Shown in pieces: positions 1-11,206 of a DNA stretch of 64,000 nt; position 1 is the first letter of the stretch, and the number at the start of each line of letters is the position of its first letter. The position numbers were made by a program, and so were the translations under genes. The DNA comes from Carposina sasakii (taxonomy: Eukaryota; Arthropoda; Insecta; Lepidoptera; Carposinidae), in NCBI GenBank assembly GCA_014607495.2, contig CP053150.1:7770495-7834494 (forward strand), written 5' to 3'. Below the pieces are notes generated by a model. The model had not been told where the DNA came from. It searched no databases and worked only from the letters and a program-made list of their open reading frames with translations.

Positions 1-251
1 ATGTGCATGAGTTGACATTTTCCAGGCCATTGACTGTTGTTTAGATTATACAGCGTCACACTCATCCATTTACATACATCTTTGGAAATTGTATCAACAG
101 GCACGGCTTTCACGTCTGAGCCAAGTAGGTATACCAAATAATTAGGCAAATTAGTTGGTTTATGACTAACCTAATCTACAGTCACTTGTCCTTAAGCCGT
201 CAGGGCCTTTAACATTAGTCCTTCGAGCCGGATCGTCTCAATATAACTTAC
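1..251. other. Intron downstream of the second Ig1 exon
   Basis: This follows the GTAAGT donor of the minus-strand exon ending at 252. No further exon is visible. The next one should begin with two bases completing a Val codon and then read Pro-Pro (start of Ig2), and it must lie beyond base 1. Confidence 0.6.
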
Positions 252-459
252 CGACAACATGCAGATATCCAAACTGTGTCTTAGCAGTGACAGTGTTGAT
301 CTGACACATGTACCGGCCGCGGTCCTCCTCCCTCACATCGGATATGTGCAGGAACCACGTGCGGTGCTTGTCGTGCGTCACGTTCACGCGCGGGTTGCGC
401 GTGATCACGTGGTTATGCACCGTCAGGATTGCTGACTGCTCGAAGTGCATCCACGCCAC
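252..459 (-). CDS. DIP/lachesin-like Ig protein, second Ig1 exon
   Basis: This exon encodes most of the first Ig domain of a neuronal cell-surface protein of the Dpr-interacting-protein (DIP)/lachesin family. Such proteins bind Dpr partners outside the cell and guide synaptic pairing. It has 69 codons plus one base. It opens with VAWMHFEQ, which carries the core Ig tryptophan, and continues through the DRGRYMC motif with the second disulfide cysteine to YLHVV at the domain end. A possible N-glycosylation site, NVT, is present. The acceptor is CACAAG before GTG, and the donor is GTAAGT at 251-246, leaving phase 1. The exon joins in phase 0 to 15985-16088, restoring the family's SYK-VAW junction. 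It is GC-rich against AT-rich introns. From memory the sequence resembles Drosophila DIP-eta/theta/iota more than other DIPs, but the exact orthologue is uncertain. The leading GTG is an internal Val codon, not a start. Confidence 0.93.
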
Positions 460-756
460 CTTGTGACAAGATAGTAAAATATATTATACACATAGGTACA
501 ATACCTGTACCTGGTACATTTACACACCGTTGTGCTCCCAAAATGGGGAATCCAGAACTGCAGGATTACGAAGAAGATCGTTCAGCCACGTTTAACGGAC
601 TAACGTATTATATATGTATAAGGGCTTAGATGAATTAATAATAGATATAGGGTCAGCTCTCAATATACGGATCGTCCGTAATCTGCTCAAAACTGACAAG
701 CGCAGATCACAAGGTTTAGTTCATCTATGACAACGGTATAGACAAAACGTGCTACA

Positions 757-1079
757 ATGCCTCAGTGTGTTTTTAAAAATTGCGGAAACTATTCCCGAAA
801 CCTTAAAATATCTCACGGAATATCTTACTTTCAGTAAGTAATTTTCAAAAGGTTTCTGTTTTATGTTAATGATCAGTGGATAACATAATATTTTACATAA
901 AATATTTAAACAAATAATAATGTGTTAGACGGATGACACATTTGCTTACTTCCTATGCTATTTCCACTGTAATATCGGTAATATGTGTCCAACTAAAAAT
1001 ATATTTCCCTAAAATTAAAAAGTGGCAAAGTGCGAGCTGCACCCGTCACAGTATAATATGTTGTGAAAACTTTACTTGA
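757..1079 (+). pseudogene. Decayed two-exon THAP-domain relic
   Basis: THAP domains are C2CH zinc-binding DNA-binding domains found in insect regulators and in P-element-type transposases. The first part, 757-833, starts at ATG and reads MPQC, then FKNCGN and GISYF. This gives the Cys-x4-Cys pair (codons 4 and 9) and the Gly-Ile-Ser-Tyr-Phe strand of a THAP start, followed by a GTAAGT donor at 834. The second part, 1005-1079, reads FPK, KKW and SIICCENFT, matching the FP...W...C-x2-H-F end of the domain, then TGA. The relic shows three defects: no AG acceptor in the ~50 bases before 1005, fewer residues than usual between the Trp and the last Cys, and Asn replacing the final zinc-ligand His. 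It lies on the opposite strand inside the DIP intron. It may come from a P-like transposon or a host THAP gene. No transposase domain was found downstream. Confidence 0.6.
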
Positions 1080-2851
1080 AAAGTAGTGGAGCATAGTTTC
1101 ATATACGTCATTATGATGCAATATTGATTTCCCCTCCTCACTTATTTTGAACTGTAAATTCCCTTAAGTCTTTTATCTGAGGCGGGTCGTACTGTTTTTA
1201 TTTTTATACTATCTGTAGAAGTTACTAGATTATTATTTTCTGTTAAATTTTACTTTGATTAAAATTATAATAAAGGTTTTTAAATTGTTTTAATTCAATA
1301 CCTAAAAATATCTGAATGTTTTTTTTAAGAATACTGTCTGCACACGGATCCTCTTAAATCCGTAAACTCCGGAATTCCCCGTTCCTGTGGGAATCCCGGG
1401 AAACCCCTCCTCTCTGGACTTCTACTTCATAAAAGGAAGCCACGCTTCAAATATCACGTCTCTAGCTACAGTTGTTTTGCGTCAGCGTCGATAAATCAGT
1501 CATATTACTTTACATAAATTCATCATCTTCCTGCCTTTAACCCATTATTCATTGGGTCGGCGCAATATGGTTTCTTTCGAAACTCACACTGCCAAAGATT
1601 TGTAATACATAATATAAATTACTAATATATTATAAAATAGCAGTATTTACTGAAGGGTTTTATTAGAACCTTAGAAATGTCTCTGGTAAATAGGTAATAT
1701 CTGAAAATTTGTTGGCAACTCATAATGACATTTTGCAGTGGAAATAGTGGGAGCTTTAAATAACTGTAAGCTATCTAAGTGACTTTTGATTTTGACAGAT
1801 TAGTCGAAGCTGCATAGGGTGATAATTTTTTACAAGCAAAATCAAGTCTTATGGTAATTGCACAAGGTTTAATTGAAATATTTAGCTTATAACAGTTATT
1901 ACGTTTTATATATAGATTCTTTGGTGCCAATTTTTTCGATGAATTTAATATGTGACCCTGCGTCTACCTATAATCACGTCACTGTATAAGGGGGTTAGTT
2001 GTGAAAGGTAAATGACAATCGCTGGAGAGAATGCCTCTGAGTTCCGATTCTTATGACATGCACAGAAGGCGATGAAGCTGATGTATTCTGATGAAGCTTC
2101 GCAATAGGACAAGTAAAAACGGCACCTGTAAAATAGTGCTAGTACAAACTAACTTCTTATTCGTCTTCTACTTACGAGTAGAACGTGGGCTTATTTTGCG
2201 CATTTAGCCGCATCTATGATTGTGTGAACGAAAACATTTTTTAAAGATCATACATGCAAGATTTTGAAAGTTCACGTAAGTACACATTTTTCAATTAAGA
2301 CGTAATCAAGGTGCAGTCAAGGAAAAATCTGGTAATATTGAACGCATGGGCGAGGGGCGCCCCTCAATAATTCCTATCGCGCCTTCAATTGGGTGAGTGA
2401 CGTTACGGAAATTAAAGAAAACGTCATTTCTCTTTTGATACTTTTTTCCGAAGTAACCAGGCTATTGATAGCTCCAGTTTTGGTTTATTTTTAATACAAG
2501 CTTCTCACTGCGACTACATCTCCATAAATTTTTAGTCATTTAACGATTAGCTGTCACATTCACAAAATTCTATCACTGAACTGCCTACTAAAACTAAATA
2601 GAATTTTAGTAGATAATTTAGCATATCATTAAGGTTAGTGCGAAAGAATGTCGGTCCCATTAAACCGTCAATCATAATAAAAAATTACGTAACCACAGAT
2701 AAAGCTACCTAAAGTTCGACAAGCTCGTAATCCAGCTTAGTTCGGAGGAATGGGTAGTTTTTTATCAAGATTGGGGCAATAGCGAAGTTCGGCAGAGCTC
2801 GCTCCGGGTCACATCTTACCTATCTTAAGTGACGCTCTCAGCCGCTGTCTA

Positions 2852-2940
2852 ATTTATAATGGACTTGAGGAAACTTCGGCCATTTTATTATGCAATGGGA
2901 CGGTAAACCCCCTAATGACGGCGACCTGACTTTGCCGCAG
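2852..2940 (+). repeat. Duplicated ~85-bp block, copy 1
   Basis: It shares a 14-base identical core, atttataatggact, then a closely similar 'ggaaactt.g.ccatt', and ends in a similar taa.gacgg...gccgcag stretch. The partner is at 4265-4347 in the same orientation. No coding frame or TE end was recognised. Confidence 0.5.
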
Positions 2941-4264
2941 TAACCTGGAACCCGGGATATTAAACAAGGGTTAATATTTTAACTTGCATGTGATTTACGT
3001 TAAAATAATTGCGCAGTCAAAGTTTCTAATACCGTTTTTGACTTGAGGTAGTTTTAATTGAGTTGAGTGTAAAGCGTGTAAAATATCGTAGGTACTCGTA
3101 TTCATCAAATTCTGTCTCCGTCTTAGTCAGGCATAGAAAACCAAGTAGCAGAACGTTCCTATCGAAATTGTATAAGCCGTTTGCATCTAAGACCGAGAAG
3201 CTACGCGCAGTCTGGAGACGGAGGATGTAAATCTGATCTGCGTAATTGTGGCCGGCGTCTAATCTAATCGCGGCGGTATGTCCTGCTCCAATCTGGCTGA
3301 TTGAATTATGAGCTCTGAGTCGCGCCGCTCTGCGCCATGTCACCGCCACCTGCACGACTCATAAGTACAATTTGCGACTACTAGTTTCGTAAAGTTAACA
3401 TAATCCATAGGTGCCGCAATCTCAAATTAAACCCATTCACTCTGGCATAAAAGCTGATATTAAATCCGTAACACGAAAGGATATCCCAAGAACTTCTCTT
3501 TTATGGTTTGAACAATTAAGATAAAATTAAAGAGAAATCAAAATTTTATAAGCGGTTCAGAGATAAGCGTTGAGTGTTGAACTTTACGAAGTTCGCATGG
3601 CACGGTCGGGCGAGGGTAGGGACGAAACAACCCAAGTTTGTCGGATTTAGGATTATGAAATTACACTGGGAAAACTGCCAAAGATGAGGAATTGTTCGCG
3701 AAAAGATAGTGGACCATCGATCAGGTAAAATTACATTACTTATATAAAGTTACAATGTTTCAGCAAAGAAGAATTTTTCCAGATAAAATGTAAAATAACA
3801 TTTTTTACATTCGTTAAAACTTATCAAGCTTTACCTAGTAGCTATTTCGTTTGCAGATGCAAATATAATATTCTAAATGGCGTCTACGGCTAACTAATTC
3901 TGTCCGTCTGCGGACCCTAAATGAGTTAGTGGGCACGTCACTTGCTACTTGCTAACTGAACGCTCAAGTAGGTACTTACTATTCTGAAACATATTAAGTA
4001 GTGAAATCACTCTAAAATATATTTTACTGAACAGAAGCTCTCACATGGATTGTAAATCTTCACACAGAAGCAAATATAAAGAGCTTTCAACACAGTTATC
4101 CGAAGTTGTCGAGCGGCCTATTAACTCGTTATCTTTTAACCACCTTTAATTTAGGCCCTTCTTTTTTTATCTTAATTGTTGGGGCATTAAGGCAAAGTTG
4201 AAGTTTAGGGCAGGGCGCGCCGGGAGCTGGCGTCCCTCAGGACATGCCTGGAAGGCATCGTTTG

Positions 4265-4347
4265 ATTTATAATGGACTCGTCGGAAACTTTGCCCATTCT
4301 GGCGCGCACCACACCGAACCTCTTTAACGACGGACCTATCGCCGCAG
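4265..4347 (+). repeat. Duplicated ~85-bp block, copy 2
   Basis: This is the partner of 2852-2940, 1.4 kb away in direct orientation. The order of conserved patches is the same (atttataatggact, ggaaactt, gccgcag) with small indels between them. It could be an old duplicated regulatory element or two ends of an ancient repeat. Confidence 0.5.
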
Positions 4348-6981
4348 GAGATGATTCGTAGACGTGTTTAATAATATTACGACAGATTTAATTACGGAGC
4401 GTTTAAGGAGTTTCATCTTATGCTGTTATCTGTAAGAGCTTTATTTATTTCAACCACTTTAAAGGGGTTCTTGTTCTTGGCAATGTTCGCCGTTATAGCT
4501 GCGGGCTTTTTAATTCAGAATGAAATATTTTTCAATGTAAGTTTACCAAAAAAGATTCATTCGAAAAGCCAAACACATCCATTATCTTCGAGGTGCACTT
4601 ATAAGAGCCGTTAACCTTTGTCTTTTAAATTATTTCAGCGCAGGGAGCACAAATACGACGACTATCACAAACAACTTGTTTATTACATTTTTGGCGAGAG
4701 TCATACGAAGAAACTAAGCGGGATAAGTAAGGGGACAGAAAACGTTATGAAATATTCTCTTTGTTTCTTACAAGGGGTTGTAAGATAGAAGTAGGTACAA
4801 AATAAAACATAAAGCAACATGAGTATGTTTCTATGTTTCACTATGATTTCTTCTAGAAATACTTTGGAAATATATCTACATATTATTTTATTATTAACCT
4901 GTTAAATAAAATAATGTTTTTGGTGTTTTGGGTGTCAATTTATAAAACTAACGTTGTGGTTGATATTCAGTATATTCACGGTTTCTTTTAATAGCACAAG
5001 AATAGTCAATAACTTGGAAATCCCTGAAACATTTTACCGGATCATCGGAAGCCTAAATGAAATCTTATTTCGGCAAAAAAACTTCAAAGGAATGACGTAA
5101 AAGGTTACAAATGTACTCTGAGACTTTGCGAATCCCTTACTTTTTGAAGAAAAATAAATTGTATTTCTGTCTTAAAAAAACAATTAAGCCTCATTTAGAT
5201 GATACCATTTCCTTGACTGTCTGTTGCATAGAATTTTATTGACGCAATGAATGAATGGCATGGTCTAGGTAAACTATCATTTTTGATACTTAATTTTTTA
5301 CCGGTGAATTTTTCGGTGAAACACTCTCAAACATTTTCTTGTAAATTCAAATTAAATGTTATAAATATACATAGGTACCTAATATTCTACAGTGAATAGT
5401 TCTAATGATAGGGTACTTAGACTTATACTCGTATTTGTCTTGATTCAAGTTAAAACACTGTACTTAGTTACGCGATTAAGAATGTAATCCCTAATGCATT
5501 TGGTAAATGCATATTGTCTCAAAAATTGATGCAATAGAAATAATTCATAATAGTTCACTTATTCATTAAATTTTACAACTCATACACTTGTAGGTATGTA
5601 TTTGTTACCACTGCTCCCCTTTCCAATAAAGATATACAAGACGACTACATTCACAGATCACCAAGTAACAGCTTGTGCAGCGATATTAAATTACCGTAAC
5701 CCTATATATAACTCGTGTTATATGTTAGATTACACATGTAGCGGGGCAATTGGCACGGGCGGTAGGATGAACGTCTTGCCGTGGCTTAGCTCACTCCCAC
5801 TAAAAGCCCACTTAGAAACCTCTTCGGCATCGGATTTGTGCTGAAGGCTCTTCAACTTTCCTCCGAATCTTCAGCCAATAAGTTATTTTCTGGCACATGT
5901 TGGGTCTTTAGCCGAGTTTTTGCTAATAAATGGTGGTGAGTCAACTTGTTAAAGTAGATATCTATTTATCTTACTATTATTTTTAATAGATTGGTTTTAA
6001 TTGAAGGTATTTAGAGTATTGTTCTTATATTTTTATCAAACTACAAAACACAGACGAATTAATTATTTATTACCTACAAATTCACGTGCTGGCAAATTCG
6101 AAGACGATATGAATCGATTTCACTAATTGAGATTATCCCGCTCGATTACATTATTCCCTTTTTGGGTCGGCCGCCGGCAAACATTCCAGAATGTGTACAA
6201 GCAGCAAAATTCGTACTCACGCCAGAATACGTGCCCAAACCAGAATGTATACAAGCGTACCATACCGTACACTGTGGCATGTTATTGCGAGCCACATACG
6301 TGATACTGCCGACTGGCTGACATTTCATGCCGATGAGCAGTCCTCGCATCGCATACTTGTGTACTACTCGCATTAAATTGAATAAGCAATCATATTAAAG
6401 TTGGATTTCGTGCTGTATAACTTTGCGTTGTAATGAATTCGTTTTCCAAACCACGCATTTACGTGTAGTTATTGTTTCTTTAGCCTTATTCAATTCGATT
6501 TATCTACATTTTGAAAAATTGCGATACCTACATAGTTAGGAGTAATTAATATATAAGGAATAAATAGACCAATGACTAATGTATGTTAACCAAACACGTC
6601 CTTACGAGTAAACAAATTTACCTTATTAAAGTATCTGTATCTTTATTTCACTGGAATATTTTTTCAGCAAAAGTCTTTAAAAAAATAGGAAGAGGAGTCA
6701 AATCTTTTTAACCGACGAGGAAAACTAATGGCGCAGGCGAAGCTTTCTAGGAAATCGGCTTCATGTTGTCAATACGGAGCAGCCCTGATGGCTCCCTTCT
6801 TAAGCCTTTGTTTCTAAAGTAACAACACTACTACTTTATGGAAGTCGTCGCAAACAAGTTCAGACATAAGTAACGGAGTCGTAGAAACATCTAAAATAGA
6901 TAAATACAGCAGATACGCGATGAAAATTGTTACATTTAATTATATGTGTGAGGCGAGACTAGGTAAATATGGAGTAAAATA

Positions 6982-7273
6982 CAGGGTGTTTTTTGTTGCC
7001 ACCCTTAACTAAGGGTACGTACTCTATACGTCAAATAAAGTAAGTTTATGCCAAAAAATATGCTGGGAAATGATGTAAATAAAAAAAATCTAATTACTTG
7101 ATCGGGCGAAATTTATAGTGTCCAGTGTTTATGCTAGTTTTTTCATAGACAGATATTAATTATTTATCGTGAAAAAATCTTGCTATGCGTGTCTATGTGG
7201 ATTTATGCAGAAAAACGCAGTCTATTTACTCAACTTTGGACCCTAATATTTGGTGTCTGGTTTCCAAAATATA
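6982..7273 (+). mobile_element. TA-target MITE family A, copy 1 (rearranged end)
   Basis: It starts at TA|CAGGGTGTTTTTTGTTGCC and aligns with copies at 8581-8962 and 21819-22443 through 'ccctaatatt'. There the sequence flips: the next ~18 bases are the reverse complement of the segment found at this point in the other copies. The normal CATTCTG/CATCCTG end is missing. The TA target and CAGGG termini suggest a Tc1/mariner-type non-autonomous element. Confidence 0.75.
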
Positions 7274-8040
7274 AGTTAGCTACATGATCTTAGTTTTACC
7301 ACTTCTGAAAATGTAGTATATGATGCCCACGCAACAATCCCTATGTACAAATTCTTTGGCAATAATACCAGAATAAGTAATGTTATTTTATTCGGGCCTG
7401 TGTAGGTCTAATTGATAATAATATATTGTGCAATGATGAAATTAAAAGTGATAAATGGCTGTATACAGAGCATAAATAATGTACAGTTTACCAACTGAAA
7501 TGATAATTAAACACTGTGGTTAAGGTACTTATATTTTTTTTACTTAACAACTTGCAATTCTCTCATCGCCAATAGCACCTACTGCAGTAGGTATTCAAGA
7601 TTCGCGGACACCTTCAGTAATTCATTACAAAAAAATATTTACCAAGTGCCCACCTGAAAACATTGAGAATGTATCTTTGCAATCACATACAGTCTGTGGT
7701 CAGTATTTGAGTTGCAGGGAGGTCACATACACGCTGTTATGTAGATCGGCAAACTACTACCAACTGTTACGACACTTGCGACTAATCTAACATGGGGTCC
7801 GGCGGGAACAGCAGTCTCATGAGAGATATACCAAAGAAGGGACAAATACGACAGCATGTAAACATGTAATCATTCATGCTTCAAAAAGATTCCTCATCTT
7901 ACCCATTGTAAAATGTATATTCTTTTTATCAAAGTTAAACGGTTGTTAGCTATTCCATTGCGGAGCATTAACTTTTAAATGAATATGAGATCTATTACAT
8001 TGTTAGATAGTATATGGCATAGACTTTAATTTTCTTCTTT
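7274..8040. other. Intronic DNA, no gene recognised
   Basis: The stretch is AT-rich with only short open frames. There is no clear repeat match inside this window. Confidence 0.5.
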
Positions 8041-8150
8041 ATTATAAAATTATTAATAAAGAAATGGAAAAAATTCTTCACCCGAGTGGGAATCGAACCC
8101 ACGACCACTGCAAACCGTGCCAGCCTCTCTAACCACTGAGCTACCGGGTC
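8041..8150 (-). mobile_element. tRNA-headed SINE (family S1), copy 1
   Basis: Read on the minus strand, a tRNA-like head has a D-arm/A-box (GGTAGCTCAGTGG), a T-arm/B-box (GGTTCGATTCC) and a 3' acceptor half. It is followed by a conserved AT-rich tail (AAGAATTTTTTCC through TTATAA). Further copies lie at 8371-8478 and 46095-46227. The anticodon arm does not pair properly, so this is a SINE head rather than a tRNA gene. Confidence 0.75.
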
Positions 8151-8370
8151 AATTACTCGAATGACGAATTTTACCATCTCTTTTCTAAATTACATATTGG
8201 CAACGTTATTTTTCATCCCGTTAGCTAAACACTAGCCAAATCTCGGCAAACAAAGCTGAATCCCTTAGCACAATGTTTAAAGATGAAACGGTCAACCATA
8301 TCCTAACGGATTATATTAATGGAGAAGTGTTTTTATAAATTTATCTTAGTCAAGATATTATACCTATATA

Positions 8371-8478
8371 TTATAAAATTATTAACAAAGAAATGGAAAA
8401 ATTCTTCACCCGAATGGGAATCGAACCCACGACCACTGCAAACCGTGCCAGCCGCTCTAACCACTGAGCTACCGGGTG
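8371..8478 (-). mobile_element. tRNA-headed SINE (family S1), copy 2
   Basis: This is the best-preserved head of the family. The acceptor halves CACCCGG and TCGGGTG pair over seven positions with one G-T wobble, the D-stem GCTC/GAGC is perfect, and the T-stem GTGGG/CCCAT pairs. The anticodon region still cannot form a normal five-pair stem. It has the same tail and orientation as copy 1, about 330 bp away. Confidence 0.75.
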
Positions 8479-8580
8479 AATTTCTTCTTTATATTCAGAA
8501 TACTTTAAAGCGGAAACAGGCCTTTACTAAGTAAATATATAGCATTATTTTTGAACCTTTCGAATCCGTGTACGTACATA

Positions 8581-8962
8581 CAGGATGTTTTTTTGTGGCC
8601 ACCTTTAACGAAGGATACGTATTCTATACATGAAATAAAGTAAGTTTATGCCAAAAAAATGCTGGGAAAAAAAATTTTTTTTTTGAAAATTTTTTTTAAA
8701 TTCCTTGATCGTGCGAAATTTATAGTGTCTAGTGTTTATGTTAGTTTTTTTATAGACAGATATTAATTATTTTTCGTGAAAAAATCCTGCTACGCGCGTC
8801 TATGTGCATTTATGCAGAAAAACGCAGTCTATTTACTCAACTTTGGACCCTAATATTTTGGAAACCAGACACTTCCCAGGTATGCTTCCATGGAGAAAAA
8901 TGATCGTGATGATGAGGAGATACCGTAGTTTTCGGGAACGTTGACGACCAAAAATCATTCTG
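8581..8962 (+). mobile_element. TA-target MITE family A, copy 2 (full length)
   Basis: This 382-bp element is bounded by TA on both sides. It starts CAGGATGTTTTTTTGTGGCC and ends with the reverse complement of CAGAATGATTTTTGGTC, giving ~20-bp imperfect terminal inverted repeats. The interior is non-coding, with long A/T runs near 8670-8700. It defines the family consensus with 21819-22443. Confidence 0.8.
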
Positions 8963-10109
8963 TATAACTTGTGAATTTATATTAACGCTTCACACACAGA
9001 ATTTTGCTACATCGCAGAGGTATAAATGAATTTTATCTGTTACTACCCCGTTACGACAAACAACCCTACTCGCCGACTCATGCATGGAAAATAATGAGAA
9101 TTAAAAGCGAATTAGTCTACTGAATTCTTAGTACTCTAGCTTTCGATGTCGGGTGGTTACGTTACCTAGGTTCGTTGCTTATCGCCGGAGTCCGTCGCCG
9201 CCCGAGTCATCCGGTGTTGTCCGACTCACTCCGTTAAATCCCAATGTGTCGTTAAGCTTTATTGATTCGATTTTAATGGCCATGTAAATTATTCCGTCTG
9301 AGTTTCTGATCTTCAGTTAGTTTCATAAATCAGGCTAGTTTAGCAGTAAAATCGTCTCTACGTTCAATATGTAGTGATGTAAGTACATTATTATCGTCAA
9401 AAGTATTAATGATTTTATTAATAATTTATTAAGTTGACGTGAATGAAAAAATACATATATAACCTACGTATATAACAAAGCCATTCTCAAGAAGGTTTGT
9501 CATCAGGCCGACAATCCACTAACAATATTGTGCCAAATCTTTAGCAATATCACTCGCGCTATAAACAGTTTCTTCTTTGTATGTTTGTATGCTTATTTTA
9601 GTACTAGGATATTTTAGTTTTTGCACAGCCACAACTCGAACGAGGTGCAAACTCAGCGGAGAAACCCTAAATCATATCCTCCTCCATTTATATGGACACT
9701 TTATTACGACGGCGCGTTCTAAATCAAATGATAAAATGCTTCTTATTTTATGTTTCCTTTCGGCGCGCCACGCATATTGTCCCACGGAGGTGTCTGCTCG
9801 TAAGTGAAGTGCCTCGACTCGAGATTTCATACTGTTATTGAAGATAAAATTCCGTTTCCGTACACGCTACATGATTTAGGTTTATATATTTTGTTACTTT
9901 GTTACATTTTCCACATTTAGAGTCGGGGAAAGTCACAAACCTGTGAGATACTTTGATTTAAGTAAGTAGGTAGGTACTTACAATGTTTACGTGCCTTTCT
10001 GTAAATTACCACCATATTTACAGAAAGGAATGCAAATAAGTTCCCAATATTTATGTATTATTAATTACTTCTACACAATGTAAACAAAAACATTGATAAT
10101 CTAAACATA
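8963..10109. other. Intronic DNA, no gene recognised
   Basis: There is a GC-richer patch at 9160-9240 and otherwise AT-rich DNA. One short plus-strand frame at 9577-9807 begins with a hydrophobic stretch but resembles nothing I know. It is not annotated as a gene. Confidence 0.5.
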
Positions 10110-10113
10110 TATA

Positions 10114-10676
10114 AAGGCAATTGGCCGGCTTCATCAGTCATGGTTGTAGGTACTGGCGTGGTTTAGGCGAGCGAGGATTTTAAAAGAATACTTCTAGAAG
10201 TTAAATCACGTTCTTGTATAATTTTATGAAAGTTATAACTATGTACAATTATTATAGAATTATAAAAAAATTACTAAACGGACATAGCGTTCCGCAGGAA
10301 ATAAGTGTTCGCGACCGTATCTGAACCAAGAGTGTCCGAATGCCCACGGCACCACTATTTAAACATCAACCACCACTCTTCTTTCCCCACCACCTGAACA
10401 CGTGGAAGCTTCCCTACTGTAACTAGCCAATCACGTCCAAGAACACTTAGTCCTGCGTTACGCTAAGAGAAGGCGCCACTGTCTCTTGTCTGTTTTACCA
10501 TTTTACATCAATAGTACCAATAAAATTAAAATAGATGGCGCTTAACAATTAATACAGAAAGATTACTAAGACTACAAAGAGATGGCGCTAGCTTATTACT
10601 AAAATTAAGTTCACTAAGATATAGACATTAACGTAGAATAGAATAAGGGAATATCGAAGTGTACAAGGCGCCGTCA
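10114..10676 (-). repeat. 3' LTR of the Gypsy element
   Basis: The LTR is 563 bp. By eye it differs from the 5' LTR at four substitutions and one A in an A-run (A7 versus A6). Like the 5' copy it carries the gag start codon (10139-10141) and nine codons, here leading into host DNA. It is flanked on the low side by TATA. Confidence 0.93.
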
Positions 10677-10876
10677 CGGCCATACTGACATTCGCACGTC
10701 CACGTGCGATTTTTATGAGCCAGCAACGTCTCCAGCCGTATCTGTAACAATGTTTTAATATCATGTTAATACCGTTCGGTCATTCCTGAAATTCTATAAC
10801 CATGCAACCCTTAGATGGTGTACTGATATAGACCAGATGCTTAGTTTCTTCGTTCCAACGGAATACCTTTGCCACT
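10677..10876 (-). other. Gypsy 3' spacer with hairpin, no polypurine tract
   Basis: The DNA just upstream of the 3' LTR on the coding strand ends ...GTCAGTATGGCCG, which is not purine-rich, although a plus-strand primer tract is expected here. Sixteen bases from the LTR lies a perfect inverted repeat at 10692-10709 (arms TCGCACGT and ACGTGCGA, two-base loop). Confidence 0.6.
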
Positions 10877-11150
10877 AGTGGACCGGACACTCAGTCCTTT
10901 CGAACCACTCGTAGATCTCTTAACAGTGGACCGGACACGCAGTCCTTTCGAACCACTCGTGGATCCCTTAACAGTGGACCGGACACGCAGTCCTTTCGAA
11001 CCACTCGTGGATCCCTTAACAGTGGACCGGACACGCAGTCCTTTCGAACCACTCGTGGATCCCTTACTAGTGGACCGGACACGCAGTCCTTTCGAACCAC
11101 CAGTAGGCCTCTCTGACTAGTGGACCGGACACGCAGTCCCTTCGAACCAC
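10877..11150 (-). repeat. 48-bp tandem array in the Gypsy 3' region
   Basis: There are about 5.7 units starting at 10877, 10925, 10973, 11021, 11069 and 11119. The core is gtggaccggacacgcagtcc, followed by ttcgaaccactcgtgg. The spacing is 48 bp, except 50 bp for the fifth unit. The middle units are nearly identical and the edges diverge. Because 48 is a multiple of three and the unit lacks stops in some frames, both strands appear open across it. No protein is inferred. Confidence 0.95.
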
Positions 11151-11206
11151 TACTACTATCTAATAATGAACCCGGTACACTTAAACACACATGTATGAGC
11201 AAAACG

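Larger units (their letters stand above)
1080..6981. other. Intronic DNA, no gene recognised
   Basis: No credible exon was found on either strand; the open frames are short and match no family I know. At 1355-1400 there is a fragment rich in 'cccgttcctgtgggaat', a pattern also seen in the repeat near 59640. Two related ~85-bp blocks at 2852 and 4265 are listed separately. A short imperfect tandem of 'ccagaatgt.tacaagc' units lies at 6185-6265. Confidence 0.5.

Noticed and set aside
8079..8150. tRNA gene on the minus strand (also 8410-8478)
   Set aside because: D- and T-arms are good but the anticodon stem cannot form, and the unit recurs with a fixed non-tRNA tail, so it is a SINE head.
9577..9807. 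Secreted-protein-like frame (hydrophobic N-terminus) on the plus strand
   Set aside because: No family resemblance, no splice or promoter evidence, and 76 codons are within chance for this window.
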